Source: Allolobophora icterica
Lineage: Eukaryota > Annelida > Clitellata > Crassiclitellata > Lumbricidae
Assembly: GCA_963556255.1 (NCBI GenBank)
Contig: OY744613.1
Span: 43,504,644 to 43,568,643 of the forward strand
DNA: 64,000 nucleotides
Direction: 5' to 3'
Shown here: piece after piece, positions 1-10,064 of the stretch
How the letters are laid out: every line of letters begins with the position of its first letter
Numbering within the stretch: position 1 is the stretch's first letter
Position numbers and translations under genes: made by a program
The notes under the pieces: generated by a model
Database searches by the model: none
What the model was told of the DNA's origin: nothing
What the model saw: the letters and a program-made list of their open reading frames with translations, nothing else

Positions 1-1429
1 TGACCTCTGCCTCAGTTCGAAGAGTCAGCCCTTCTCTCTAATTACAACACAAGTTCACCCAGACTTAGTTTCCACGCAGATTCAAGCTAATTTGGAATCC
101 TTGGAGGAACTGGACAATAAGCATCCTGCTCCTATAGAAACGTCTGAACCAACGCGTCTCCCATCAAACTTAATCGCTTTTTAGACAACAGATGGAGATG
201 CGTACAGTTCACCTATTCCCACCCAGCAGGATTGGTTGGGTACCCTGCATCTCGCACCGTCCTTGTAGTGGGAAACTGCCCAGAAAACATTGAACCTTTT
301 TGGTTTGGGATATCTGGGCTAGAAAAGAAATGGTAATTTTAAAGAAATTTCAGTGTCTGCGTCCTGTCTCAATCAGCTATTACTTGCCTCGTCTTTCTTC
401 TTAAAATGCAAATGACTATGCTCTCACTCAGTTGCCTAGATTATGCGCAGTAGGCCTACCCTCAATGTCATTCTAAGATCGAGCCATTTGCCCATCCACA
501 ATAGGGTCTTGCCATGGAAAGTTCTTGCTTTTCTTTGCTTTCAGCCTCAGGGTACTGCATCATTGTACACCGTTCACTTGACATTATTATCTGTCATGGA
601 ATGCAGCTTTACAGCCCACCATTTTTGCATTGTGTTGGACTCATAAGATCAACATTCTAAGTACAAGAAAAGCGATATATTCTCATAATTATAGAAACCA
701 CTAGTGTAATTAAACCACGAAATACAAGATTCACACGAACATAAAGTACTAAATTCAGCCACATTAATATTCTACAGTAAAAGGAGATAATCTCGAATCA
801 CATTAAACTTTCAATATCATCCAACTGCTAGTTTATGTTAAGTCGCAAGCCATACGCTTTGACAATATTCCTACACCTACCAACTAGTTATCTAAAGCAT
901 GATTACGATAGTAATGTAAATATAAATGCAAAGATTAAATAACTAAATACAACACAAAAAGGCTAAGGAAAACAAGTAAAATTTAAAAAAAACTAATAAA
1001 CTAAACAGAAGAATAAGTGTAATGTCAAAGTTTGGATGAAGAAGTATTTAGAATCTAACTATGAGTTTGAAGATCAATCTATTTTCAGTGTCTAAGAAAA
1101 AAAACTGTAAAGATGCATCTGAAATATTTCAAGAAATGTCTCTTTCTGTGGAGTATCACAGAAGTGAGCACCACATTGTTCCATAAATTGCTTTTCGGTC
1201 TGAAACATTCCATCACACGTTCCACAGCATTAAAATCTCAAAAAGTGATTTACTTTGGCCGAAAAAATCCAAAATGAGCTTCAGAAAGATGCATTTTATC
1301 TAAATTTGGTTCTTGTTTTGCATGCTCCGTTGCTGACAACGGTTTTCTGTCCAAACATTTCTCATTTGTAGATGTAGATATACCTTGAATATTGACTTAT
1401 TTTATTTTGAATATGCGTTTTTGTATGAT
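1..1429. other. no gene recognised
   Basis: AT-rich flank with only short open frames and no protein resemblance that I can recognise. One TAGGCCTA palindrome lies at 451-458. It may be the downstream flank of the zinc-finger pseudogene that ends near 1430. Confidence 0.5.
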
Positions 1430-2240
<811 letters not shown>

Positions 2241-2246
2241 TTCTTG
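2241..2246. repeat. Polinton target-site duplication, left copy (TTCTTG)
   Basis: TTCTTG directly precedes the left inverted repeat and is repeated at 19547-19552 directly after the right one. A 6-bp duplication is the known Polinton signature. Removing the element and one copy rebuilds a normal finger linker, like the uninterrupted sequence near 20300. Confidence 0.95.
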
Positions 2247-2423
2247 AGTAGATGACAAGTGAGTGGGTTGACGCAGGCTGTACAGAAGCGATTTGATATA
2301 TTAGACTGTCTCTACAGAAAAGGGTCCACAGAGGGCCCACAGGATCCACGGACCCTTATCAAAGATCAGTTTCCAAGCAGTGCCTATGGCTATCATGGCT
2401 AGAAGTCTTTTGAATCGCGATGA
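2247..2423 (+). repeat. Polinton left terminal inverted repeat
   Basis: Starts AGTAGATGACAAGTGAGTGG and matches the reverse complement of 19371-19547 without mismatch over 177 bases (the last T is shared with the right target duplication). The terminal box GATGACAAGTGAGTGGG...CGCAG (2251-2276) recurs as a diverged copy at 2419-2444, just inside the repeat. Confidence 0.97.
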
Positions 2424-3750
2424 TATATGAGTGGGCTCGCGCAGTCGCTGGGTGGAGTTCTGAAAGCTTGGGGACCCTTGCGGTGAGTGAGTCTGGGGCC
2501 CCAGCCTGTTGGCGCCCTCGGGGGGCCTGCCAGATGGAAAGGAATGGTCATTCAGGGTAAAGAAATGAGATTACAAGCCTTCTCGTGACCAACTAGCCTT
2601 TATAAACGGATCGGCTTTAAAGCTGTGCCTCATTATTTAAGCCCATCCTGTTGTCTATTCAGACATGTCAATCAAGGATTCGTAGGCTTGTCTGGCACAC
2701 GAACCAGCAGCCGGCGCTGATAAATGGCTCAATAACACCATCAACTAAAAAGGGAAGGGAAGTGTGCGTGCCAAGTAATTGATGTAGTCTATACACTGCC
2801 TGATCCCACACCTGTTGTTTACAGTCTCTCGCGCATTAGTTCGCGCAATCTAGGTCAGTAACAACCATTCATCGTTGCTTTTAGCCATGGAATGTGTTTA
2901 TAAGCCTATATGAGGCCTCGCGCACAACAGAACTATTAACCATCGATCATGCCGTTAATCAGATGTAGAGTGCTCGTATTATGTTTGTATATATGTAGTA
3001 GGTTATTAATATATTTATAACCGTTATAATGAAGCAGTGCACCGCTTTCTGTTTAATAACATATAAACCTCTATTTAACATAACATAACATAACATTACA
3101 AGGTTTTAAGTGGCTCAGAAGACTTTCATCTGTGTCAGAGCCACTCTCTCGAGCTTCCTCTCAATTGCACCTCGTTCTAGTTATTTATTCTAGTTATGTA
3201 TTCAAGTTATTTATTCTCTTGTTTCTGGTTGCGGTGGCTCCGCCTAATAAAACGAGTGTAATCATCGTGTTGCTTGAAACGTTGCTTAACCACGTTTGCT
3301 TGAAAGTCTGCAGCACTACAATATATGGACTGCTATGTACAAAGTCATAGCCTGAATGAGTCTGTTTATCGAAAGGTTGAAACTGTGTTGCCAGGTCGTC
3401 TGGCTTTTGAGCCCACTGCTATTTTTAAGCAGTCCAGTTCAGATAAATGCGTGTATGGAATTACCGTGGTTTTTTGCTGTGCCGTTAACCTTGTGGCTGT
3501 TGCATTGTCTATATATCATGAAAACATGTGGTTTAGCACACTGTCTATAGTCATTGCCAAACGAACATAAATTTTTAAAGCGACCTGGAAAACCTATATT
3601 CACTTCAAAAAGGGGTCTGTCAGCGCGAAAATGGGTTAAACAGCATGTTTACCGCGCAAGAAAGATCATTCGTTTATCTGTGGTGTATATTTACTAAAGC
3701 ACATAACAGAAAAAGGCTAAACATAGTACATTCGATAGGCCTTTTGCAGC
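2424..3750. other. Polinton left subterminal non-coding region
   Basis: No recognisable gene over about 1.3 kb. It holds the diverged copy of the terminal box (2419-2444) and, at 3074-3150, a short LINE 3' tail. Open frames near 3132-3570 show no recognisable domain. Confidence 0.6.
3074..3150 (-). mobile_element. LINE 3'-tail fragment nested in the Polinton
   Basis: Contains a repeated AACAT tract (read as ATGTT on the minus strand) followed by a hairpin with arms AGTGGCTC and GAGCCACT. The same arrangement, with arms AGTGGTTC and GAACCACT, ends the LINE at 53563-54010. It is therefore a short 5'-truncated copy of that LINE family, or a SINE sharing its tail. No clear target duplication was found. 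Confidence 0.65.
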
Positions 3751-4297
3751 ATAATGCGGGTGTGGTATCATTTCGGGACCGGTTGCCAAATTTGGACCCC
3801 CCATATATTTCGTTATAAATTAGAAAAAATCAAACATTGCGCGGTATAATGCGGGTGTGGTATCATTTCGGGACCGGTTGCCAAATTTGGACCCCCCATA
3901 TATTTCGTTATAAATTAGAAAAAATCAAACATTCCGCGGTATAATGCGGGTGTGGCATGACTCCGGGACCGGTTGCCAAATTTGGGCCCCCCATATATTT
4001 CGTTATAAATTAGAAAAATTAAGCATTCTGCTGTATTAGAAGTATAATGCGGGTGTGGTATCATTTCGGGACCGATTGCCAAATTTGGACCCCCCATAAA
4101 TTTCGTTGTAAATTAGAAAAATTAAGCATTCTGCGGTATAATGAGGGTGTGGTATGACTTCGGGACCGTTTGCCAAATTTGGACCCCCTGTAAATTTCGT
4201 TGTAAATTAGAAAAAATAAGCCTTCCGCATTATTAGAAGCTAAATATGGATGTGACACTACTACGAAACGTCGGCAAAAATGTTGACCCCCTCCTAA
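3751..4297. repeat. tandem repeat array, about 95 bp x 5.6
   Basis: Units start at about 3751, 3846, 3941, 4044, 4138 and 4242 (partial) with ATAATGCGGGTGTGG and share GGGACCGGTTGCCAAATTTG followed by a run of C. Spacing is 95, 95, 103, 94 and 104; the two longer units carry an extra TATTAGAAG-type segment. The last units are the most diverged. The array ends about 65 bp from the stop codon of the first gene of the late block. Confidence 0.92.
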
Positions 4298-4361
4298 TCG
4301 TACGGCGGTGGCGCGCTAGGAATTACAGACTCACTACTCCAACCACCTACGATGAAAACTT

Positions 4362-4967
4362 TTATTTTGAGGTTCGCGGGCAAGACCCAGCGCTGGTTAG
4401 TTTCTTGATCAGTTCCGCCACCATCTCGTCTTTGCTTTGACTCGGCAACTCTTTTTTTCCATTCTTGCTTTGTATATCACGCTTCATCGTTCTATATTTC
4501 TCCTCCTCTCCCAAAATAAGCTTATACTCTTCATCGCTAATAGCCGTGTCTTCCAACGCCTTAGAAATGTGGTCATGAACAGTGTTTAGCTTACTCTCCG
4601 CCAAAATACAAATTTCGTCGTGTTTTGAAGCTTTAGCAACAAAACTTCTACTAACAACATTTCCAATAATATCCAGAAAACTCGTCGCTATGGCCAAACT
4701 CTCCAGAACAATAATAGGAATAAAACCAATACCAGTGGCTAACATAGCTGCCCCACCCACCCCAGTTCCAAGACTAACTATAGCAAGGCCGGCCGAGGCC
4801 CCATTAGCCACATCTACAACCCTCTTATACTTTTTGCACAGTTGTCCTCGACTTATCGCCTCAGATCTCAGGAATGCTTCTACTTCACCAATCTTCTGCA
4901 GACGAAAAGTCTGCGACTTCGTGTCTGACGAAATTGTCGGCTCCGTAAGCGTTGGATACAAAGCCAT
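4362..4967 (-). CDS. 201-aa protein with a two-helix membrane hairpin
   Basis: Last gene of the minus-strand virion block, 7 bp after the previous stop. A basic helix (about residues 40-50) is followed by a long hydrophobic, Gly/Ala-rich stretch that looks like two membrane helices (about 53-105), then a charged helical region and a Lys-rich tail. This outline resembles the two-transmembrane SLATT effector layout of bacteria, but that is resemblance of architecture only. A membrane-active or virion-associated role is possible. The start follows CTATAAAAAAACA, like other genes in the block. Function unknown. Confidence 0.75.
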   Translation of the reverse strand: MALYPTLTEPTISSDTKSQTFRLQKIGEVEAFLRSEAISRGQLCKKYKRVVDVANGASAGLAIVSLGTGVGGAAMLATGIGFIPIIVLESLAIATSFLDIIGNVVSRSFVAKASKHDEICILAESKLNTVHDHISKALEDTAISDEEYKLILGEEEKYRTMKRDIQSKNGKKELPSQSKDEMVAELIKKLTSAGSCPRTSK

Positions 4968-4974
4968 TGTTTTT

Positions 4975-5529
4975 TTATAGTTGCTCTATTAGTAAAGTTA
5001 CGTTTAAGTCGATAGATGAAGTACTTTCAACGCCTCTCTTTTTTCCTTCAATTCGGAAACTCGTTTGTCCTGGAACGAATATTGCCCTAGCTGCATCAAA
5101 TTGTCCACTTGAAATGTCGACTGTACGATCGATACTACCACCAGCAGCTGCCGGTGCTATAACGCGAACTGTTGCATCACCACCGCAAACACCAAAGACT
5201 GTTAGCTTCCAGAACCCGCACTCTAACGAAACCCCCTCATTGGTGGTTTGCAAACTTATACACGGAAAACGCGCAGCGGTCAATGGTAGAGTTTGCCACG
5301 CACCGGTGGTTACCGTTCCAGCCGCCGTATAGATATCGCGGCTGTGGTAATCGTCCGACACGAAGTCGATGTGCTGTTGAGGCACCGCGGTCAATAGCTC
5401 TGCGGTGGGCTTCGGGATGTCGTACCCCCAGTGGCCTACATCACCTAGACTGTCTATGCTGTATTTGCACATGTCTATTTCTCCGTGTTGACGGAGATAC
5501 CCCCGAATCTTGTAGTGCGTGTCAGACAT
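4975..5529 (-). CDS. 184-aa beta-rich protein next to the fibre gene
   Basis: I do not recognise a family. The sequence is rich in Thr, Val, Gly and Ala with alternating hydrophobic residues, as in a beta-sandwich. It has no signal peptide or membrane segment. It starts 6 bp after the fibre stop and ends 7 bp before the next start, so it is probably expressed with the fibre; a fibre partner or a second receptor-binding head is a reasonable guess. TATAGAAAAAT abuts the start codon. Confidence 0.7.
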   Translation of the reverse strand: MSDTHYKIRGYLRQHGEIDMCKYSIDSLGDVGHWGYDIPKPTAELLTAVPQQHIDFVSDDYHSRDIYTAAGTVTTGAWQTLPLTAARFPCISLQTTNEGVSLECGFWKLTVFGVCGGDATVRVIAPAAAGGSIDRTVDISSGQFDAARAIFVPGQTSFRIEGKKRGVESTSSIDLNVTLLIEQL

Positions 5530-5535
5530 ATTTTT

Positions 5536-7716
5536 CTATACTACTGACTGTCCCCCATGTCTAAAATATGTATAGATCTGGAAGTGGGATATTCCAAAAG
5601 TACCTTGTGTTGGGCTGGTGGCCGAGACTACCAGCTTGAATTTTTTGAATACTGTGTCATCAGTGAAGGTGAACTCTTGTGCAGAATTAGTCAATGTGAC
5701 AGTGGAGGAAATGAGAGGACTGCGTGTCATTCCCGCTTCAAGAGCGGTGAGTGGAATCCCATGGAATGACCAAGACGTGATACGTGGTGCAGTAGGACTA
5801 GATCCCCCAGCCAGACTAACCTTCCATACTCGCACAGGCGTCGGGCATTCAATCTGTAACCAAGTCCCCGCCAGCCATTCTCTCGAAGTGGACGCTGTCT
5901 TCCACTCACCTCTCACACCCGAGTTGAATGCCATATGAGGCGGGTTAGTGGGTAAAGATTCGTTGGCTGAGGCAATAAAACCCGTTTCGGAAGCGTTTCT
6001 GGATAGGGGCGGAATGTGGCCGCTGTAGTTGAGAACCTTGATGTCCGTCGCGTATCGCCTTTCATTAGCTATCTCACTGTCTACATACCGCTTGTTAGTC
6101 AGGTACCATGGTCCCGAGGGCGGCGTATCATTATTCGTAGTGGCGATGGTGATCAGCCGCGTCACCTGTTTAAAACTCACAGCGTCGCTATCGGATCCTG
6201 AAATTTCTGTTGGGAGCCCAGTCACTCTTTTACCACCCATAGCCAGATCACCGGTCATGGTACTGCCGGATTTTAGCACGCAGTCGTTCCTAACGATAAT
6301 ATCTTGCTCGTTGGCATATCTCTTAGCGGCGTCAGCTTTCTGGTCCGCATAGAGTCTAACGGAAGCTCCAACCTCAGCGTTTTTCACGTCAACGTATCGT
6401 TTATTTGTCACATGCAACGGTTCTGTTGGTACTCTATCACTCTTTGTCATGTTGTCGGCGATCAGCTTCGATACTTGTGCCATACTCGTCGCGTCGCTTT
6501 CGGACGTTGCTGCGCCCGTAGGGAGCCCAGTAACTCTTTTACCGCCCATGATTAAATCACCAGTCATTGCATCACCAGCTTTAAGCACGCATGCGCTCCT
6601 AACGATAACATCTTGCTCGTTGGCGTACCTCTTAGCTGCTTCAGCTTTCTGGTCCGCATAGAGTCTAACTGAAGCTCCAATCTCAGCGTTTTTCGCGTCC
6701 ACATACCGTTTGTTAGTCAAGTACTTTGGTCCAGCCGGCGCCGTATCATTATTCTTAGTGGCGTTGCTGATCAGCTGCGTCACCTGTTTCAAACTCGCGG
6801 CGTCGCTATCGGATCCTGGAATTTCTGTTGGGAGCCCAGTCACTCTTTTGCCACCCATGGTCAAATCACCAGTCATAGAATCGCCGCTTTTGAGCACATG
6901 CCCGCCTCTTACGATAGCATGCTTCTCGTCCACATATCTTCTAGCGGTGGTGACCTTCTCATCCACGTACTGTCTGTAAGAAGCGTCGCGGGAATCTACA
7001 TACCGCTTATTCACCACATGCAACGACTCCGTTGGTACTCTATCGAGTTTTACTAGAGCGCCAGCGACCGCTGTTGACACTTGTTTCCAACTCGCTGCGT
7101 CGCTATCGGATCCTGAAATTTCTGTTGGGAGCCCAGTAACTCGGTGGCCACCCATAACTAAACTTCCAGTCATTACGCCGCCTGATTTGAGCACGCACGC
7201 ATTCCTGACGATAACATCTTGCTCGTTAACATAACTTTTAACAATAAGGTCCTTGTCATCTGCATACCGCCTAACAGAATCTCTCAGCCCCGCATTCTTC
7301 TCGTCCGTGTACTGCCTGGCATCGATAAGTTTTTGGTCTGCATGATTTTCGGCCGCGGTCGCCTTCTGGTCCGCGTATCGTACCACTTGTGCCCAACTCG
7401 CAGCGTCGCTATCGGACGTTGCTGTGTCTGTGGGCAGCCCAGTAACTTTGTGACCACCCATTTTTAGAACGCCAGACATCGTTCCACCGGTGATTTGTAA
7501 GTTGTCCTGATCTATGATGTCTGCATAAGCCTTTGTCGCGGCGTCTGTTTCCATCGTGGGCGTTCCCACGTTTGTCAGCCGAAAACCTCCAGCCGACAGA
7601 ATTCCCATCATGGTATCACCCGCTTTGTGGACGAGCCCAGCGGCGCTTATCTGCCCCCCTCCCACCCCACCTCCGCCGTCTCTTCCAAATTTATCAACCG
7701 GCATTTTTATATACAA
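5536..7716 (-). CDS. fibre protein: phage-tail-fibre-like repeats plus discoidin-like head
   Basis: 726 aa. Six repeats of about 100 residues fill residues 1 to about 550. Each has a core like MTGDL-MGG-RVTGLPTE followed by D-DAAS--QV, joined by helical stretches rich in YADQKA-AAKRYANEQ. These resemble repeats of bacteriophage tail fibres, which trimerise. The C-terminal ~165 residues (with WLQIECPTPVRVWKVSLAGG and a FKKFKLVVSAT strand near the end) look like an F5/8-type-C (discoidin) galactose-binding fold. Inference: a trimeric vertex fibre with a receptor- or glycan-binding head. TATATAAAA lies directly before the ATG. The reading frame is intact. Confidence 0.88.
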   Translation of the reverse strand: MYIKMPVDKFGRDGGGGVGGGQISAAGLVHKAGDTMMGILSAGGFRLTNVGTPTMETDAATKAYADIIDQDNLQITGGTMSGVLKMGGHKVTGLPTDTATSDSDAASWAQVVRYADQKATAAENHADQKLIDARQYTDEKNAGLRDSVRRYADDKDLIVKSYVNEQDVIVRNACVLKSGGVMTGSLVMGGHRVTGLPTEISGSDSDAASWKQVSTAVAGALVKLDRVPTESLHVVNKRYVDSRDASYRQYVDEKVTTARRYVDEKHAIVRGGHVLKSGDSMTGDLTMGGKRVTGLPTEIPGSDSDAASLKQVTQLISNATKNNDTAPAGPKYLTNKRYVDAKNAEIGASVRLYADQKAEAAKRYANEQDVIVRSACVLKAGDAMTGDLIMGGKRVTGLPTGAATSESDATSMAQVSKLIADNMTKSDRVPTEPLHVTNKRYVDVKNAEVGASVRLYADQKADAAKRYANEQDIIVRNDCVLKSGSTMTGDLAMGGKRVTGLPTEISGSDSDAVSFKQVTRLITIATTNNDTPPSGPWYLTNKRYVDSEIANERRYATDIKVLNYSGHIPPLSRNASETGFIASANESLPTNPPHMAFNSGVRGEWKTASTSREWLAGTWLQIECPTPVRVWKVSLAGGSSPTAPRITSWSFHGIPLTALEAGMTRSPLISSTVTLTNSAQEFTFTDDTVFKKFKLVVSATSPTQGTFGISHFQIYTYFRHGGQSVV

Positions 7717-7731
7717 AAAGGTGACGGAAGT

Positions 7732-8106
7732 CTAACATAGGTCAAGAATGATATCTTCAAAATTCTTTCCAGCAGCGAGCTCTCTTAGCACGAGCAGACA
7801 GAGATGACCACATACCACATCATCGGGCCCCTGTAGCTGGAACGTTTGAGTTCTTATAGGATTTTTTAAATATCGAGAAATTTCGAGAGGTGGATCCAGC
7901 CCATAACTGTCAAAATAGACGGCTGTAGGCCCATCTATCCAATAGGCAACCCAGTGAGTACCGTCGCCGGAACCGGAATCTAAATTAACAACTCCACACT
8001 CCTTCTCACGAGCCACGGCGGGCAGACCATCTCGCATGAAAACACCGCGGAAATGCGGCAGCGCCCTGGCAACTTTCTCTATATCGAAGTTGCTAAGAGG
8101 TTTTAG
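7732..8106 (-). CDS. adenain-like cysteine protease, probably made by -1 frameshifting
   Basis: Clan CE protease like adenovirus adenain, expected to mature the virion proteins. Visible active-site landmarks are GTHW (His), YFDSYG (Asp), a Gln in FQLQG and CGHLCL (Cys). The first in-frame ATG (8037) lies inside the conserved N-terminal segment. The frame is open upstream through NFDIEKVARALPHF to 8106 with no ATG, and closes at a TAA further up. The gene above ends in a slippery heptamer that would deliver ribosomes into exactly this frame, giving a 124-residue protease part. Polinton proteases are small, so the size fits. Confidence 0.9.
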   Translation of the reverse strand, partial: LKPLSNFDIEKVARALPHFRGVFMRDGLPAVAREKECGVVNLDSGSGDGTHWVAYWIDGPTAVYFDSYGLDPPLEISRYLKNPIRTQTFQLQGPDDVVCGHLCLLVLRELAAGKNFEDIILDLC

Positions 8107-8112
8107 TTTTTT
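8069..8112 (-). promoter_or_regulatory. predicted -1 ribosomal frameshift site
   Basis: On the minus strand the codons CAA AAA AAC TAA contain the canonical heptamer A AAA AAC (plus-strand 8106-8112) immediately before the stop. Slipping back one base enters the protease frame at CTA. Twelve bases downstream is a 7-bp stem, GCAACTT/AAGTTGC (8093-8069) with an 11-base loop, a possible stimulator. The spacing is a little longer than the usual 5-9 bases. Confidence 0.72.
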
Positions 8113-8600
8113 TGTCCGATGTAGAGACCCGATCCTTTACACATTGGGCAACAGCCACCATGAGTCTCCCGCCCGAGATATAAACCAGTCCCGCGGACCT
8201 GTGCCTCGAGTGCGCGATTGTGACGCTCCGCCTCCGCCTGTGCGGCGTCGTTGGCCTGTTTGTTGTGCACGGCCTCAGTCACCCCAGCGGCAATACCACC
8301 CGCCGCGGACAAACCGCCGAAAATCGCCGGAAGGAGAGCCAGTAGCGGAAGAAAGCCGCCCATTTTTGTCATCTTTTTCAGTTGCGTTTTGGTGAATCTC
8401 AGCTCCATACCAACGCCTTCCGAAATCTTCTTCACGATTCGGGCGGCTTGAACTTTCGTGAGCGCGAGCTTATCGTTTCCGCGAAGCTGGCCATGAGTGA
8501 GCCGGATCGTGGCGCCAGTGCCGGCACGCGCAGCTTTAGCCAATGTTTGCTTTTGCCCTTCGGTCAGTGAAAGGCCGAACGCAACGTATTCAGTTTTCAT
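8103..8600 (-). CDS. minor virion protein (pX/pVI-like) upstream of the protease
   Basis: 165 aa. The N-terminal two thirds carry alternating segments (IRLTHGQL, LALTKVQA, LRFTKTQL) typical of a small protein common in Polintons. Next comes KMGG followed by a hydrophobic, Gly/Ala-rich amphipathic stretch (about residues 82-108) that resembles membrane-lytic virion peptides. The C-terminus has a Cys cluster, CCPMCKGSGLYIG. The stop directly follows A AAA AAC, so part of the product is probably extended into the protease. Likely packaged and cleaved by it; function inferred. Confidence 0.8.
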   Translation of the reverse strand: MKTEYVAFGLSLTEGQKQTLAKAARAGTGATIRLTHGQLRGNDKLALTKVQAARIVKKISEGVGMELRFTKTQLKKMTKMGGFLPLLALLPAIFGGLSAAGGIAAGVTEAVHNKQANDAAQAEAERHNRALEAQVRGTGLYLGRETHGGCCPMCKGSGLYIGQKN

Positions 8601-8657
8601 TTTTGGAAAAAATATATCTAAAAGAGGGCCTTGTATCTAAATGTGAAAAACCGATTT

Positions 8658-9953
8658 CTAGTAGACGACGTTGAATTTGCTGCCATCCGATTCAAAATTC
8701 AGGAGTCGGTCGCTGATCAGGACGGCATATGCTGTCGTATTATTTGGTACCCCTTCGTTAAAGTCCACCTTGATTTGTATGTCCTGTACAGAGGTTTTAA
8801 GTCGTTCAGATTGCCTCCGCACGTCCAGAACGAAGATCGGAAACAAATCTACAAATTCGATTGGTGTCAGTTGGCATGACGATTCACGCGCGTCTATGCC
8901 GCAATATTCTTCCTTGAAGTCACGTAGGGCCTTGTAAGCGCGAGAGGTTGTCCTCTTGGTGAAGTCGAGATTCATGTCAACAACCGGGTAGCGATCGCTG
9001 TTGAGCATAGCGAAAATGTTGCGAACCTGCACATGGTCAAACAGTGCCGGATTCTGGCCTTGATGTGCATTCTTTCCAGTTTGAAAAGCAACAAGAATCC
9101 AGCGTGGCTTTTCCGTGCCCGACTTAACACTCAAACGCCAGGAAAAAGTCGTCGCTCGTGGCACCGCAATGTTGTCGCATTGCATGGCGCGGAATGCTAC
9201 AGGTACCTTAACCTTGGCTTCAATCTGCTTCATTAGCATGCTTTTATACTCCAAAGCGGGTATTATATGCGGCATGAACCAGGAGAGTTTAGTCAGCGTG
9301 ATCTGGCCATTGACCGCAGCGGCTTCCTTGAAGATCGCGTCTGCATCCCCCTGCCGGCTCAGCAGTAAGGAGTGTTTAATCCCGTATACGACCTTGTGAT
9401 AATCATCGCAAAAGCCGAATAGATGTCTTAAGGGAACGATGAATGAAAACGTTCCAATAGGGACGGGTTTTCCAATGATCATCAGTCGACGGGCCTCGAA
9501 GCCGATATTCGCGGTCGCCGCCGCCGCACTCGTGTCCTTCTGCCAACACATGTTTAAACCTTCAGCTCTGGAGAAGTCGTCGCCGTAAACCAGCATGCCT
9601 TTCATCGTCGTGGCTTGCCCAGGTGACATGACATTCTCTATCTCGGTGTTGTTAGCCAGGTATCGAATCTGAGAAAACATGTACGGGACGGCGTTGTTGA
9701 TGAATGACACCAACGTGTCTGCGATGTAAGCGGCGCCAGTTGTTGTAAGCCTGCCCTCCACAAGAAGGTAACTCTTAGAAGGCTGCGTGAAAATGTCTTG
9801 GTTCTGGATGTCTATCTGTATGGCCTGGCCATTGTTGATAGCCGCGGGATTTTGTGACTCATACTCGCGGTATTCAAACGATTCGATGCTATTGTCATCG
9901 GGCACCGCCGAAGCGATGTCCAACATTTCACTCGGCACGTCAAATGCCGCCAT
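8658..9953 (-). CDS. major capsid protein, double jelly-roll
   Basis: 431 aa, the usual size for Polinton capsid proteins. It has the family's N-terminal pattern (an acidic start, then the IQIDIQNQDIFTQPS strand), the segment VSFINNAVPYMFSQIRYLANN that is highly typical of this family, a central LRHLFGFCDDY, and a second half with WFMPHI and NSDRYP. It should build the icosahedral shell together with the penton-like protein. It lies between the basic core-like gene and the minor protein/protease unit. CTATAATA abuts the ATG. No lesions seen. Confidence 0.93.
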   Translation of the reverse strand: MAAFDVPSEMLDIASAVPDDNSIESFEYREYESQNPAAINNGQAIQIDIQNQDIFTQPSKSYLLVEGRLTTTGAAYIADTLVSFINNAVPYMFSQIRYLANNTEIENVMSPGQATTMKGMLVYGDDFSRAEGLNMCWQKDTSAAAATANIGFEARRLMIIGKPVPIGTFSFIVPLRHLFGFCDDYHKVVYGIKHSLLLSRQGDADAIFKEAAAVNGQITLTKLSWFMPHIIPALEYKSMLMKQIEAKVKVPVAFRAMQCDNIAVPRATTFSWRLSVKSGTEKPRWILVAFQTGKNAHQGQNPALFDHVQVRNIFAMLNSDRYPVVDMNLDFTKRTTSRAYKALRDFKEEYCGIDARESSCQLTPIEFVDLFPIFVLDVRRQSERLKTSVQDIQIKVDFNEGVPNNTTAYAVLISDRLLNFESDGSKFNVVY

Positions 9954-10064
9954 TATTATAGTTAAAAAAGTTCAAGCTTCAATTATTAATCATGTTGCAA
10001 ATTAATTTCATATGTGGTGGGTTAAACATTTTTTTCCGTTTTGTGAATTAGTCGGAAATTTTTT

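Noticed and set aside
3751..4297. CRISPR-like array (repeats near 95 bp)
   Set aside because: Whole units repeat head to tail without unique spacers, and the host is an animal; it is a plain tandem repeat.
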